From NCBI RefSeq assembly GCF_017792385.1, contig NZ_CP051230.1:1488001-1552000 (forward strand): a DNA stretch of 64,000 nucleotides. The letters are read 5' to 3'. Below the pieces are notes generated by a model that was not told the DNA's origin, ran no database searches, and saw nothing but the letters and a program-made list of their open reading frames with translations. Each line of letters starts with the position of its first letter. The first letter of the stretch is position 1. Of the stretch, positions 18,190 through 26,932 are shown in pieces. A program made the translations under genes and the position numbers. This stretch comes from Hyphomonas sp. GTDB lineage: Bacteria; Pseudomonadota; Alphaproteobacteria; Caulobacterales; Hyphomonadaceae.

Positions 18190-18858
18190 CTATACTTTCG
18201 CAGTCGGTCTCAGAGACCTGATATTCTCAGCATAGGCCGATGCGCCGCCCTTGAAAACGGCTGATCCGGCCACGATGGCATTTACCCCGGCAGCGACCGC
18301 TTTTGGGGCAGTCTCGGCGTTCAGGCCGCCATCGATCTCCAGAATGATGTCGCGTCCCGTCTGGTCGATCATGTGGCGCAGCTGTTCGACCTTGCGCAGC
18401 TGGCTGTCGATAAAGGCCTGGCCGCCAAATCCGGGATTGACGGACATGACCAGGATCAGGTCGATATCGTCCAGGACAGGTTCGACAAGGCTGGCCGGAG
18501 TGCCCGGATTCAGGGCGATGCCCGGCTTCATGCCTGCGGCGCGAATGGCCTGCAGCGTGCGGTGAATGTGCGGTCCTGCTTCCGGGTGTACCGTCAGGAT
18601 GTTGGCGCCCGCCTTTGCGAAGGCGGCAATGAACGGATCGACCGGCGCGATCATCAGGTGAACGTCGAACGGCTTGTCGCTGCATTTGCGCAGCTTTTCG
18701 ATCACCGGTGGTCCGAATGTGAGGTTCGGCACGAAATGGCCATCCATCACATCGATATGGATCATGTCTGCGCCAGCCTGATCGATGGCGGCAATTTCCT
18801 CTCCGAGACAGGAAAAGTCCGCAGAAAGGATCGAGGGGGAAATCAGCACGTCACGCAT
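18190..18858 (-). CDS. rpe: Ribulose-phosphate 3-epimerase
   Basis: A 222-residue TIM-barrel enzyme of the pentose-phosphate/Calvin pathways. ISPSILSADFSCLGEE, the metal-binding HIDVMDGHFVPNLTFGP, VMSVNPGFGGQAFI and LEIDGGLNAETAP are all in place, giving the two His and two Asp metal ligands. It begins after GGGAG and is followed after 18 bp by the heparinase gene. A strong hairpin precedes it (18879-18905). Confidence 0.97.
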   Translation of the reverse strand: MRDVLISPSILSADFSCLGEEIAAIDQAGADMIHIDVMDGHFVPNLTFGPPVIEKLRKCSDKPFDVHLMIAPVDPFIAAFAKAGANILTVHPEAGPHIHRTLQAIRAAGMKPGIALNPGTPASLVEPVLDDIDLILVMSVNPGFGGQAFIDSQLRKVEQLRHMIDQTGRDIILEIDGGLNAETAPKAVAAGVNAIVAGSAVFKGGASAYAENIRSLRPTAKV

Positions 18859-18878
18859 GGGGACTCCCTAAGCTGGAA

Positions 18879-18905
18879 CAGCCGGCCACACAAGGTGGCC
18901 GGCTG
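18879..18905 (-). terminator. Perfect 11-bp stem-loop between glycine-zipper gene and rpe
   Basis: The sequence forms an 11-bp GC-rich stem (18879-18889 with 18895-18905) and a 5-nt loop. It lies just downstream of the glycine-zipper lipoprotein gene and 20 bp before the rpe ATG. The strand downstream has only TT, not a U-tract, so it is a poor intrinsic terminator. It may slow polymerase, protect the upstream mRNA end, or affect rpe translation. Confidence 0.5.
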
Positions 18906-18928
18906 CCTGAATTGGGTGTCTGCGAAGA

Positions 18929-19414
18929 CTAGTAGCGCGCAGCCGGAACCAGTTTCCAGCCATCGGCACCGGCAATGATGTCGACCGGGGTGCCGGGGGC
19001 GATGTAGACGTCCGCGCCCTGAATGATCTCCTTCACATCGCCGGTCGAGAACCGCACGATATAGGCGTAGCCCTGGGACTTGCCGAGCGCCTTGCCGGCT
19101 TCATTGCCCGCAATGCCGCCCAGCACGGCGCCACCGATGGCACCGGCCGTCTGGGCCTTGTCACCGCCACCGAGTTCCGATCCGGCGAGGCCGCCCAGCA
19201 CAGCGCCGGTGGCCGTGCCGATCAGCGAGCGGTCGGACTGGATGGTCACTTGGCGCACGGATGTCACGGTGCCGTGATAGACCGTCGAGGCCTGACCGAC
19301 CGCGCCGGGCGTGGCCGTTCCCGCGCCATAGCTGCTCGCGCAGCCCGCAAGCGTCAGGGTCAGGGCAGCGAATGCGCCGACGGCAGCCTTGCGAGGGGAA
19401 AAAGTGGTAATCAT
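18929..19414 (-). CDS. Glycine-zipper 2TM outer-membrane lipoprotein (SlyB/17-kDa antigen type)
   Basis: A 161-residue lipoprotein with lipobox LTLAGCAS. A central glycine-zipper repeat appears twice: TGAVLGGLAGSELGGGDK and IGGAVLGGIAGNEAGKALG. The C-terminal part resembles the SlyB beta domain (GDVKEIIQGADVYIAPG). Such proteins sit in the outer membrane and support envelope integrity. GGGAGC precedes the ATG at 19414; the frame is open upstream to 19546 but without homology or a lipoprotein signal. It is separated from rsmB by 128 bp and may have its own promoter. Confidence 0.88.
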   Translation of the reverse strand: MITTFSPRKAAVGAFAALTLTLAGCASSYGAGTATPGAVGQASTVYHGTVTSVRQVTIQSDRSLIGTATGAVLGGLAGSELGGGDKAQTAGAIGGAVLGGIAGNEAGKALGKSQGYAYIVRFSTGDVKEIIQGADVYIAPGTPVDIIAGADGWKLVPAARY

Positions 19415-19542
19415 GAGAAGTGCTCCCTGCACATTGGATAAGCCATTTTTGCACAAACGGCCCTGAATGGCAGATGAACTCTGCAAGACCTTTTTGTGGC
19501 AAGTCATTTTACAAATTGGCAACCATGCCAGTTTGAACGCGG

Positions 19543-20811
19543 TCAAACCCGCACGAGGCGCGAAACATGAAACGCATCATGGCCCGCGCCCTCCTGCGGC
19601 AGGGTGAGCACATCCCCCTCCGGCGTCACGCAATGCCCGAAGCCAGGCACCTCGTCCGCATGGACCGGGTGCCGCCTGAAGCGTCCGCCGGCGAGCGCTG
19701 CCTCGACAATGTCGCGGCCTTCCGCCTTCAGCGGCGTGCAGACGCAATAGATCACGATGCCGCCCGGCGCGACCATCTCCGCAGCAGCGTCCAGCAGGCG
19801 GGCCTGTGCAGCGGGAAAGCGGTCGATCTCGGTTTCCCGCTTGATCCAGGCGCCTTCCGGGTGACGGCGCAGCGTGCCGAGGGCCGAACAGGGCGCATCC
19901 AGCAGCAATTTGTCGACCTGCGCAGGCGGACGCCAGGTGTCTGCATCGGCGGCCACCACTTCTGCGGACAGGTCCGTGCGGGCGAGGTTTTCCTTCAGCC
20001 GTTCCAGCCGGGGTTTCGACCGGTCGACCGCCGTCACCCGCGCGCCGGTGGCGGCCAGTTGCAGGGTCTTTCCGCCGGGCGCCGCGCACAGGTCCACCAC
20101 ATGGTCGCCGGGACCGGCGGCCAGCAGTTTCGCCGGCAAAGCTGCGGCGGCGTCCTGCACCCACCAGTCGCCGGTCTCGAAGCCGGGCAGGGATTCGATG
20201 GCCGCGCCTGTCAGGCGCACGGATCCGCTTTCCATGAGTTCCCCGCCAGTGTGGCGGGCAATCTCGGCAGCATCGCTGCGCGCCGACAGAAAGATCGGCG
20301 GTTCGGCCAGCTGGTGCCGCGCCAGCTGCTCGGCCGCGTCCGGTCCGAGATCTTCGGCGAAACGCCGCGCCAGCCAGTCAGGCCATATGGCTGTGGCCGG
20401 CATCGCATCGAGGCCGGGATCGGTCTCGGCGACCCGGCGCAGCACGGCGTTCAGAAAGCTCCCGCCGGAGCGCGCCTCCGGCCAGTCCTTGGCGGCTTCC
20501 ACCGTTTGCGACACGGCGGCATGGGGCGGTGTTTCCAGCCGCCACAGCTGCACCGCGCCTGCCCGCAACAGGGCGCGAATGGCCGGGCTGGCCGCTTCCA
20601 GGGGCCGGGACAGAAGGGGGGAGAGGGCGGCATCTATCCGGCCCAGTTCGCGCAGGGCCGCGCTGGCAATTGCACGGGCAAAGCCACGGTCCGGGCCTTC
20701 CAGCGCATTGAAGCTTTCGGACTTCACCATGGCCTCGTCCAGCGTGCGGCGGCTGTCCAGGGTCAGCATCAGCAGTTCGGCGGCTGCGCGCCGGGGCAGG
20801 GCACCAGTCAT
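19543..20811 (-). CDS. rsmB: 16S rRNA m5C methyltransferase, RsmB family
   Basis: A 422-residue protein with an N-terminal NusB-like RNA-binding domain (RRAAAELLMLTLDSRRTLDEA through FLNAVLRRVAE) and a C-terminal Rossmann methyltransferase. SAM motif I is DLCAAPGGKTLQLA. The catalytic motif IV is DAPCSALGTLRRHPEG and the second active-site Cys is in VIYCVCTPLKAEG. The enzyme methylates a 16S rRNA cytosine (C967 in E. coli). It is 16 bp downstream of htpX, an arrangement common in alphaproteobacteria. Confidence 0.93.
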   Translation of the reverse strand: MTGALPRRAAAELLMLTLDSRRTLDEAMVKSESFNALEGPDRGFARAIASAALRELGRIDAALSPLLSRPLEAASPAIRALLRAGAVQLWRLETPPHAAVSQTVEAAKDWPEARSGGSFLNAVLRRVAETDPGLDAMPATAIWPDWLARRFAEDLGPDAAEQLARHQLAEPPIFLSARSDAAEIARHTGGELMESGSVRLTGAAIESLPGFETGDWWVQDAAAALPAKLLAAGPGDHVVDLCAAPGGKTLQLAATGARVTAVDRSKPRLERLKENLARTDLSAEVVAADADTWRPPAQVDKLLLDAPCSALGTLRRHPEGAWIKRETEIDRFPAAQARLLDAAAEMVAPGGIVIYCVCTPLKAEGRDIVEAALAGGRFRRHPVHADEVPGFGHCVTPEGDVLTLPQEGAGHDAFHVSRLVRV

Positions 20812-20827
20812 CGGATCAGGCTTTCCC

Positions 20828-21724
20828 TCAGCCCCACGGGCCGGCTTGCCGGCGCGGGGCTTCGGCGGCTTCGGAAGAAACGCCCATTTCTGCAGCCATG
20901 CGGCGCAGGGCCTCGATCCGGTTGGCAGTGGCCGGATGGGTGGAGAACAGATTGTCGGCGCCGCGTCCGTTCAGGGGGTTGGCAATGTACATGTGTGCCA
21001 TGGCCGGATTGCGTTCGGCGGCCATGTTGACCGAGGCGCGGGCGCCCCGTTCGATCTTCTGCAGCGCGGACGCCAGCCAGAGCGGGTTGCCGCAGATTTC
21101 GGCGCCGCGCTTGTCGGCCTCGTATTCGCGTGACCGGCTGATCGCCATCTGGACGAGGGCGGCGGCCATGGGGGCGAAGATCATGATCGCCAGCGATCCC
21201 AGCAGGCCGGACCGTTCCCGGCCGAAGAACATGGCGAAATTGGCCAGCATGCCAATGGCGCCGGCAATCGTGGCCGTGACGGTCATGGTCAGCGTGTCGC
21301 GATTCTGGACGTGCGCCAGTTCATGCGCCATGACGCCGGCGACTTCCTCGCGGGTGAGGGAGCCCAGCAGGCCGGACGTGGCCGCGACGGCGGCATTTTC
21401 GGGGTTCCGGCCGGTGGCAAATGCATTCGGCTGCGGTGTCTCGATCACATAGACACGCGGGGCCGGCAGACCGGCACGTTCGGCCATGCGCGCTACATCA
21501 TTGGCAAAGGTCCGCAGCATGGGGGAAGACGTCTCCGGCGTCACCTCCTTGGCGCCTTGCATGCGCAGCACGATCTTGTCGGCATTCCACCAGGAGAACA
21601 CATTCATCACGGCGGCCACGGCGAAGGCAATCACCATGCCCGGAACGCCCCCGACAAGATACCCGACCGCCATGAACAGCGCGGTCAGCGCAGCCAGCAA
21701 CATGAAGGTTTTTGCGGTACCCAT
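20828..21724 (-). CDS. htpX: Membrane zinc metalloprotease HtpX
   Basis: A 298-residue M48 protease that degrades misfolded inner-membrane proteins. Two N-terminal transmembrane helices (about residues 7-24 and 29-46) precede the catalytic motif HELAH at 134-138; the third zinc ligand Glu is expected in EYEADKRGAEI. Two further hydrophobic segments follow the active site (about 150-165 and 180-198). The ATG at 21724 (MGTAKTFML) is chosen; a longer frame to 21778 adds non-conserved residues. It is divergent from the SDHAF4 gene, with a gap of only 90 bp. Confidence 0.94.
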   Translation of the reverse strand: MGTAKTFMLLAALTALFMAVGYLVGGVPGMVIAFAVAAVMNVFSWWNADKIVLRMQGAKEVTPETSSPMLRTFANDVARMAERAGLPAPRVYVIETPQPNAFATGRNPENAAVAATSGLLGSLTREEVAGVMAHELAHVQNRDTLTMTVTATIAGAIGMLANFAMFFGRERSGLLGSLAIMIFAPMAAALVQMAISRSREYEADKRGAEICGNPLWLASALQKIERGARASVNMAAERNPAMAHMYIANPLNGRGADNLFSTHPATANRIEALRRMAAEMGVSSEAAEAPRRQAGPWG

Positions 21725-21814
21725 GGGTGACACGTCTCCGGTGGTTTCAGTCTGGGGGATGTTTAAAGTCCCACACAACCTATATGGGGATTGTTAACGA
21801 ATTGGGGAGTGCAA

Positions 21815-22030
21815 ATGCACACACCGGACTTTCCTGATGCGGCTGAAATCGAGCGCCGCAAGTCGCTGCCCGAAGCCGCGCGCCGGGCCCTGGAAGAGGC
21901 CGATGCCCGCAAGGCGAAAGAAGCCGCCGATGCGGCCGCCCTGCCCGAAGACGAACGGGGTGGCCCCCGCAAGATCGAGCCGACCCGGTATGGCGACTGG
22001 GAGCGCAAGGGCATCGCCTACGACTTTTGA
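21815..22030 (+). CDS. DUF1674 / SDHAF4-like succinate dehydrogenase assembly protein
   Basis: A 71-residue charged protein ending in the family signature GGPRKIEPTRYGDWERKGIA followed by YDF. In mitochondria this family (SDHAF4/Sdh8) protects flavinylated SdhA before assembly with SdhB. The N-terminal half is Ala/Glu/Lys-rich helix. GGGGAG lies 6 bp before the ATG at 21815; an in-frame TTG at 21791 is less likely. It is encoded 20 kb from sdhCDAB. The function in bacteria is inferred from the eukaryotic homologue. Confidence 0.9.
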   Translation: MHTPDFPDAAEIERRKSLPEAARRALEEADARKAKEAADAAALPEDERGGPRKIEPTRYGDWERKGIAYDF

Positions 22031-22042
22031 CGGTGTGGACCG

Positions 22043-23227
22043 TTAAAGCCCAAGCACCTTCTTGGCGATGATGTTACGCTGGATCTCGTTCGTACCGCCA
22101 TAGATCGATTGTGCCCGCCCGCCGAAATAGGTCGCCACATCCGGCGCGGCATAGGCGGGCAGGCTGTCTGGCAATTCCCCCGACTTGCCGAAGGGCTGCC
22201 CGAAATGGCCGGCCGCCTCCAGCATCAATTCCGTGATCTGCTGGTGGGTTGTGGTGGCCAGGATCTTGACGGTCGAGGCCGCATCGCCCGGTGATCCGCC
22301 TGCGGAGAGCGCCGAGAGAATGCGGAAAACGGTCATCTCCAGCCCGTCGACCGCCATCTCGGCCTCGGTCAGCTTGCGGGCAAATCCCGCATCATCGATC
22401 AGGCGGTGATTGCCGCTTTCGGGCAGGGCGCGGGCGATATCGCGCACATGGCGCAGCATGGCGCGCTTGCCGCCGATCCGGGCATAGGAGGTGCGCTCGA
22501 AACCGAGCAGGTATTGCGAATAGGTCCAGCCCTTGCCCTCTTCACCGATGCGGTGGTCTTCCGGCACAGTGACATCATCAAAGAAAACCTCGTTCAGCAC
22601 ATGCTTGCCGTCGATCGTGATGATCGGCTTGACGGTCACGCCCGGCGCATCAATCGGGCAGCAGATGAAGGTGATACCCTCCTGCTTCTTGCCGGCATCC
22701 GAGGTGCGCGTGAGCAGGAAAATCCAGTCGGCATGCTGGGCGGCGGACGTCCAGATCTTGTGGCCATTCAGCGTGTAGGCGCCATTCTCCAGTACGGCGC
22801 TGAACTGGAGTGAGGCAAGGTCTGAGCCCGAACCCGGCTCGGAATACCCCTGCGCCCAGCCAACCGAGCCGTCGCGGATGCCGGGCAGCCATTTTTCCTT
22901 CTGTGCGTCCGATCCGAACGTGTAGATAACAGGGCCAACATAGACGACGCCCATTGGCGTGACGGTTGGCACGCCGGCGCGTTCCAGTTCCTCGTCAAAG
23001 ACGTATTGTTCCTCGACCGACCAGCCGGGGCCGCCATACTCTTCCGGCCAGGCCGAGGCGAGCCAGCCCTTTGCGCCGAGCGCCATTTCCGACTTGCGGA
23101 CTTCCGCCGTAGTCAGCGCCTCGCCCGCCTTGTTCTTCGCGAGGATGTCTTTTGGAAAGTCCGTCTCGAAAAAGGCGCGGACTTTACTGCGGAAGGCTTC
23201 CGTTTCGGGGCTGAAATCGAGGTTCAT
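22043..23227 (-). CDS. Acyl-CoA dehydrogenase family protein
   Basis: A 394-residue flavoenzyme of the ACAD family, which oxidises acyl-CoA at C2-C3 and passes electrons to ETF. Visible motifs are AQGYSEPGSGSDLASLQ, NGHKIWTSAAQHADW and YGGTNEIQRNIIAKKVLGL at the C-terminus, plus the helical N-domain. The closest types by feel are the FadE17/IpdE-like enzymes of sterol and aromatic catabolism, but the substrate cannot be named. It lies 60 bp downstream of the PhyH-like gene and may share its transcript. Confidence 0.93.
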   Translation of the reverse strand: MNLDFSPETEAFRSKVRAFFETDFPKDILAKNKAGEALTTAEVRKSEMALGAKGWLASAWPEEYGGPGWSVEEQYVFDEELERAGVPTVTPMGVVYVGPVIYTFGSDAQKEKWLPGIRDGSVGWAQGYSEPGSGSDLASLQFSAVLENGAYTLNGHKIWTSAAQHADWIFLLTRTSDAGKKQEGITFICCPIDAPGVTVKPIITIDGKHVLNEVFFDDVTVPEDHRIGEEGKGWTYSQYLLGFERTSYARIGGKRAMLRHVRDIARALPESGNHRLIDDAGFARKLTEAEMAVDGLEMTVFRILSALSAGGSPGDAASTVKILATTTHQQITELMLEAAGHFGQPFGKSGELPDSLPAYAAPDVATYFGGRAQSIYGGTNEIQRNIIAKKVLGL

Positions 23228-23287
23228 GATGGAGAGCCTAGCCCTCCGGTAGAAGGAGACAAGTGGTGACGGCGGGGGAAGGGCCTG

Positions 23288-23962
23288 TCAGGCCACATCT
23301 AGCGCCCATCGCAGGGGTGCGTTGAGGGCGCTCCGGTCTGCATAGTCGACCCGTACAGCACGCCTTTGCATTGCCGACCTTGAAGATGATGACCGATGTA
23401 GGGTGAGTGCCTTCACCACCAGTAGGTCTCCGGACTGGGCTGGGCAGGATTCGATAGGGCAAGATTCCGCAAATGCAGCGGCTTCGCCTGCCGGCACCCG
23501 GCCTGCCTTGTATGATCCGAGCGCCAGCTGGAGACAACCATTGGTCTCGTCGGCGGCATCAATATGCAACCGGACAAAGATCATCCTCTCAAGTATGGAG
23601 ACCGGCGGCTCGACGTGCCAATAGCCGTCCTTCGGCAGCCAGGCCTTGTGGTCTGGCAGTTCATGGTGTGCGGATACGGCGATCACGCGGTCCTGGTGCC
23701 ACGGCACAGACCAGTTGAACGCATCGGTCTTGTTGAAAACGGCGAGCCGCACCGGAACCGGATCAAGACCAAGTGATCCGGCAATGCCTGAAACGGGATT
23801 CGGCCCCAGGAAGTATTCTGAGACCGGGGAGTCAAAGGCCGGACGGTCTCCCGCCCGGCCCTTGGTCTGGAATCCATTCGCGAGTTTTATGAGGTCGCCC
23901 GGCGGGATCGCATTGCGGATCCACGCCCGGCCTGTGTCCTCGAAATCGCGGCGGTCGATCAT
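23288..23962 (-). CDS. Phytanoyl-CoA dioxygenase (PhyH) family protein
   Basis: A 224-residue Fe(II)/2-oxoglutarate-dependent oxygenase. The iron-binding HxD is His89/Asp91 in VPWHQDRV and the distal His is 189 in LTLHRSS; an Arg near residue 204 (RRAVRVDYAD) is placed to bind 2-oxoglutarate. The N-terminus DFEDTGRAWIRNAIP is the usual PhyH opening. It starts 10 bp after the DUF885 gene stop, so the two are cotranscribed. Hydroxylation of a small molecule is likely; the substrate is unknown. Confidence 0.88.
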   Translation of the reverse strand: MIDRRDFEDTGRAWIRNAIPPGDLIKLANGFQTKGRAGDRPAFDSPVSEYFLGPNPVSGIAGSLGLDPVPVRLAVFNKTDAFNWSVPWHQDRVIAVSAHHELPDHKAWLPKDGYWHVEPPVSILERMIFVRLHIDAADETNGCLQLALGSYKAGRVPAGEAAAFAESCPIESCPAQSGDLLVVKALTLHRSSSSRSAMQRRAVRVDYADRSALNAPLRWALDVA

Positions 23963-23972
23963 GCCGCTTGGA

Positions 23973-25844
23973 TCAAGACGCCTTCACATCCGCGATCCAC
24001 TGGTCGACGCGGCGTTCGAGGATTTCCAGTGGCATGGCACCGCCACCCAGAACCGTGTCGTGGAAGCCCCTGATGTCAAACTTGTCGCCCAGTTCGTCTT
24101 CTGCCTTCTTGCGCAACTGCTGGATCTTCATCATGCCGATCTTGTAGCTGGTCGCCTGTCCCGGCATCACGATGTAGCGCTGGATCTCCGAACGGGCCTG
24201 CGCCTCGGTGATCGCGGTATTGTTCAGGAAGTACTGAACCGCTTCTTCCTCGGTCCAGCCCTTGGAGTGAAGCCCGGTGTCCACGACAAGCCGGATGGCG
24301 CGCCAGATTTCGGAGCCAAGACGGCCGAAATTGGAGTAGGGATCAGAATAGGTATCCGGGAATTCCGTGGCCAGCCATTCGGAATACAGGGCCCAGCCTT
24401 CGATATAAGCGGTGAAACCGGCCTGCGTGCGGAATTGCGGCACGCCTTCCAGTTCCTGCGCGATCGAAATCTGCATGTGGTGGCCCGGAATGCCTTCATG
24501 ATAGGCAATCACTTCCAGTTCCCGCTTCGGCATGGCCGTCATGTCGGAGAGGTGGGCATAATAGGTGCCGGGGCGCGAGCCGTCCGGCGTGCCCGGATAA
24601 TAGTGCTGGGCTGCGCCATCCTGCTCACGGAACGGCTCAACGCGCTTCACGACCAGATCGGCTTTCGGCAGGATGCCGAAGAATTCCGGCAGGTTTGCCT
24701 TGATGTTTTCGATGTCGCGGGTTGCGTCGTCAATATAGGCCTGACGTCCCTCATCCGTATTCGGATAGTAGAAACGTTCATCATCCTTGGAATCGCGCAG
24801 CATCGTGAAGAATTCCTGCAGCGTGCCTTCGAAGCCCACCTGCTGTTTGATGGCTTCCATTTCCTCATGGATGCGCGCCACTTCCGCCAGACCGATCTCA
24901 TGGATCTCGTCGGCGGTCAGGTCCGTTGTCGTCTGGGTGGCCAGCAGGTGATTGTAATAGGCCTTGCCGTTTGGTTGCGTGTCGGCGCCGACCGGCTTGT
25001 CGGAGTCCGGAGAGTTCGCCATGTCTTCTTCGGCAAAAGCGATGATCGCCTCATAAGCGGGCTGGAAATTGTCGACCAGCGCGATGCGGGCCTGCTCCAG
25101 TTTCGCGTCGGCTTCTTCCTCGGTCAGGTCGCCGGACTCTGTCAGCTTGGCGATTTCAGACTTCACATCCGCGAACAGGGCGCTGTCATCGCCTTCGGTG
25201 AACGGCGCGCCAGTGATGACTTTCTGCGCCTGGTCGATCACGCCTTCATAGGCAAATTTCGGAGCATGTACGCCGCGTGAGGCGGATTCACTGGCAATCA
25301 TGATGGCTTCGTTCATCGCCCGGCCGCTTTCGCTGATCCGGTTGATCAGGGCGTCCAGATCGTCGACCGATTCCACGGAATGGAAATTGATCAGGAAAGT
25401 CGGAATGAAGCCCTGTGGGCCGTTCATCTGGTCAAAGATGTAGCCATTGTAGAGGTATTCGTCGCCAGCGACTTCCTGTTCGGTCTGATACTTCCAGATG
25501 TCGTAGGAAATCTGGTCAGAGGGCGAGAGGGCGTCATAGTCGAATTCCCGCTCCATCTCTTCCGTGGCTGCAACGCGCCAGGCCAGCTGTTCCTTGTAGC
25601 AGTCGATGGTGAAACAATCGATCTGGTCGTTCTTGTCCTTGCGGCCCAGGAAGGTCAGGCCGATCGGGCTGAACTGCAGCTCTTCTTCATACTTCTCGTC
25701 GAACCAGGCGTTCAGGCGTTCGCCATTGGCGGCCATTTCCTCGGCCGTGACGGCGGGTGCGGCTGGATCGGTCGCGGGGGTGGACGGGCCGCACGCACTC
25801 AGCGCGAGGGCGAGGGCAATCGCGGTGGCGGTTTGCTTGATCAT
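23973..25844 (-). CDS. DUF885 family lipoprotein, second paralogue
   Basis: A 623-residue lipoprotein: MIKQTATAIALALALSACG has the lipobox LSAC. The metal motif HEGIPGHH is at residues 449-456, followed by YIEGWALYSEWLA and YIVMPGQATSYKIG, all aligning with the protein at 2816-4564. Compared with that paralogue it is about 40 residues longer, and it is lipidated rather than released. It is first in a likely operon with PhyH and the acyl-CoA dehydrogenase. Peptide hydrolysis in the periplasm is inferred from the fold. Confidence 0.9.
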   Translation of the reverse strand: MIKQTATAIALALALSACGPSTPATDPAAPAVTAEEMAANGERLNAWFDEKYEEELQFSPIGLTFLGRKDKNDQIDCFTIDCYKEQLAWRVAATEEMEREFDYDALSPSDQISYDIWKYQTEQEVAGDEYLYNGYIFDQMNGPQGFIPTFLINFHSVESVDDLDALINRISESGRAMNEAIMIASESASRGVHAPKFAYEGVIDQAQKVITGAPFTEGDDSALFADVKSEIAKLTESGDLTEEEADAKLEQARIALVDNFQPAYEAIIAFAEEDMANSPDSDKPVGADTQPNGKAYYNHLLATQTTTDLTADEIHEIGLAEVARIHEEMEAIKQQVGFEGTLQEFFTMLRDSKDDERFYYPNTDEGRQAYIDDATRDIENIKANLPEFFGILPKADLVVKRVEPFREQDGAAQHYYPGTPDGSRPGTYYAHLSDMTAMPKRELEVIAYHEGIPGHHMQISIAQELEGVPQFRTQAGFTAYIEGWALYSEWLATEFPDTYSDPYSNFGRLGSEIWRAIRLVVDTGLHSKGWTEEEAVQYFLNNTAITEAQARSEIQRYIVMPGQATSYKIGMMKIQQLRKKAEDELGDKFDIRGFHDTVLGGGAMPLEILERRVDQWIADVKAS

Positions 25845-25948
25845 GGGGAACTCCGGAAGAATTTTCTCGAATAACGATAAGACGTGGTATGCCTTTCCGC
25901 GGCGCTGTGTCAATTGGCAAGTGCCTCTGCGGGCGTTAGGGGAGGGGA

Positions 25949-26932
25949 ATGACTGATCCGCGCATCTCTCCCGACGATACGTCCCGCCGCGACCAGCGCG
26001 TCCTGCGCATTGGCACGCGTGGCTCTCCGCTGGCCCTGGTCCAGGCTCGGCAGGTGGCTGCTTCGCTCGAGATACATTCCGGAGGCGCCTGGCGTGGCGA
26101 GATCGTCACCTTCACAACCTCCGGGGACCAGTTGACGACCGAGCGGCTGATCGATGCCGGCGGGAAGGGCCTGTTCACGCGCGAACTGGATGCCGCCCTT
26201 GGCCGGGGCGAAGTGGAAGTTACCGTGCACAGCCTGAAGGATGTGCCGTCGGTCCTGCCGGACGGTCAGCGTTTCGTTGCCTTCCCCGAGCGCGAGGACC
26301 CGCGTGAAGGGTTTCTGTCACCGCATGCGACCCGGCTGGACGAATTGAAACAGGGTGCACGTCTGGGAACAGCTTCGCTACGCCGCGAAGCGCAGACCCT
26401 TGCCCTGCGGCCGGATCTCGAAATCGTCACCTTCCGCGGCAATGTCGCCACCCGGATGCGCAAGCTGGAAGAGGGGCTGGCGGACGCGACATATCTCGCC
26501 ATGGCAGGGCTGACCCGGCTCGGCATGGCCCATCTGGCCCATCCCATTCCGCTGGAAGACATGCTGCCTGCAGCCGGGCAGGGCATTGTGTGCGTCGTAG
26601 CGCGCGACGATCTGCCGGACGACGCCATGCAGGCATTTGTTCGGATGAATCATGCCCCCACAGAGACCGCTGCCCATATCGAACGCGCCTTCCTGGCGGC
26701 GCTGGATGGCAGTTGCCGCACGCCGATTGCCGCCCACACATTCGACCGGGACGGCGAATGGTTCGTTCGCGGGGAAGTGCTGGCCCTGGACGGGCAGCAG
26801 GTCTGGGCAGCCGAAGGCGCTTGCGCCAAGTCGGCACCGCAGGACGCCCTTGCCGGGCTGGGGGCAGGGCTTGCCGACGAGATCCGGGAAGCGGCCGGCG
26901 GCAAGCTCCCCGCCTTCGGCGGCGAATGGTAG
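25949..26932 (+). CDS. hemC: Porphobilinogen deaminase (hydroxymethylbilane synthase)
   Basis: A 327-residue enzyme that polymerises four porphobilinogens to hydroxymethylbilane. It has RIGTRGSPLALVQARQV, VTVHSLKDVPSVLP and the dipyrromethane-cofactor Cys256 in LDGSCRTPIAAH. About 17 extra residues precede the usual start. A strong Shine-Dalgarno sequence (GGGGAGGGGA) lies just before the ATG. The 3' end overlaps hemD by 7 bp, giving translational coupling of consecutive steps. Confidence 0.97.
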   Translation: MTDPRISPDDTSRRDQRVLRIGTRGSPLALVQARQVAASLEIHSGGAWRGEIVTFTTSGDQLTTERLIDAGGKGLFTRELDAALGRGEVEVTVHSLKDVPSVLPDGQRFVAFPEREDPREGFLSPHATRLDELKQGARLGTASLRREAQTLALRPDLEIVTFRGNVATRMRKLEEGLADATYLAMAGLTRLGMAHLAHPIPLEDMLPAAGQGIVCVVARDDLPDDAMQAFVRMNHAPTETAAHIERAFLAALDGSCRTPIAAHTFDRDGEWFVRGEVLALDGQQVWAAEGACAKSAPQDALAGLGAGLADEIREAAGGKLPAFGGEW

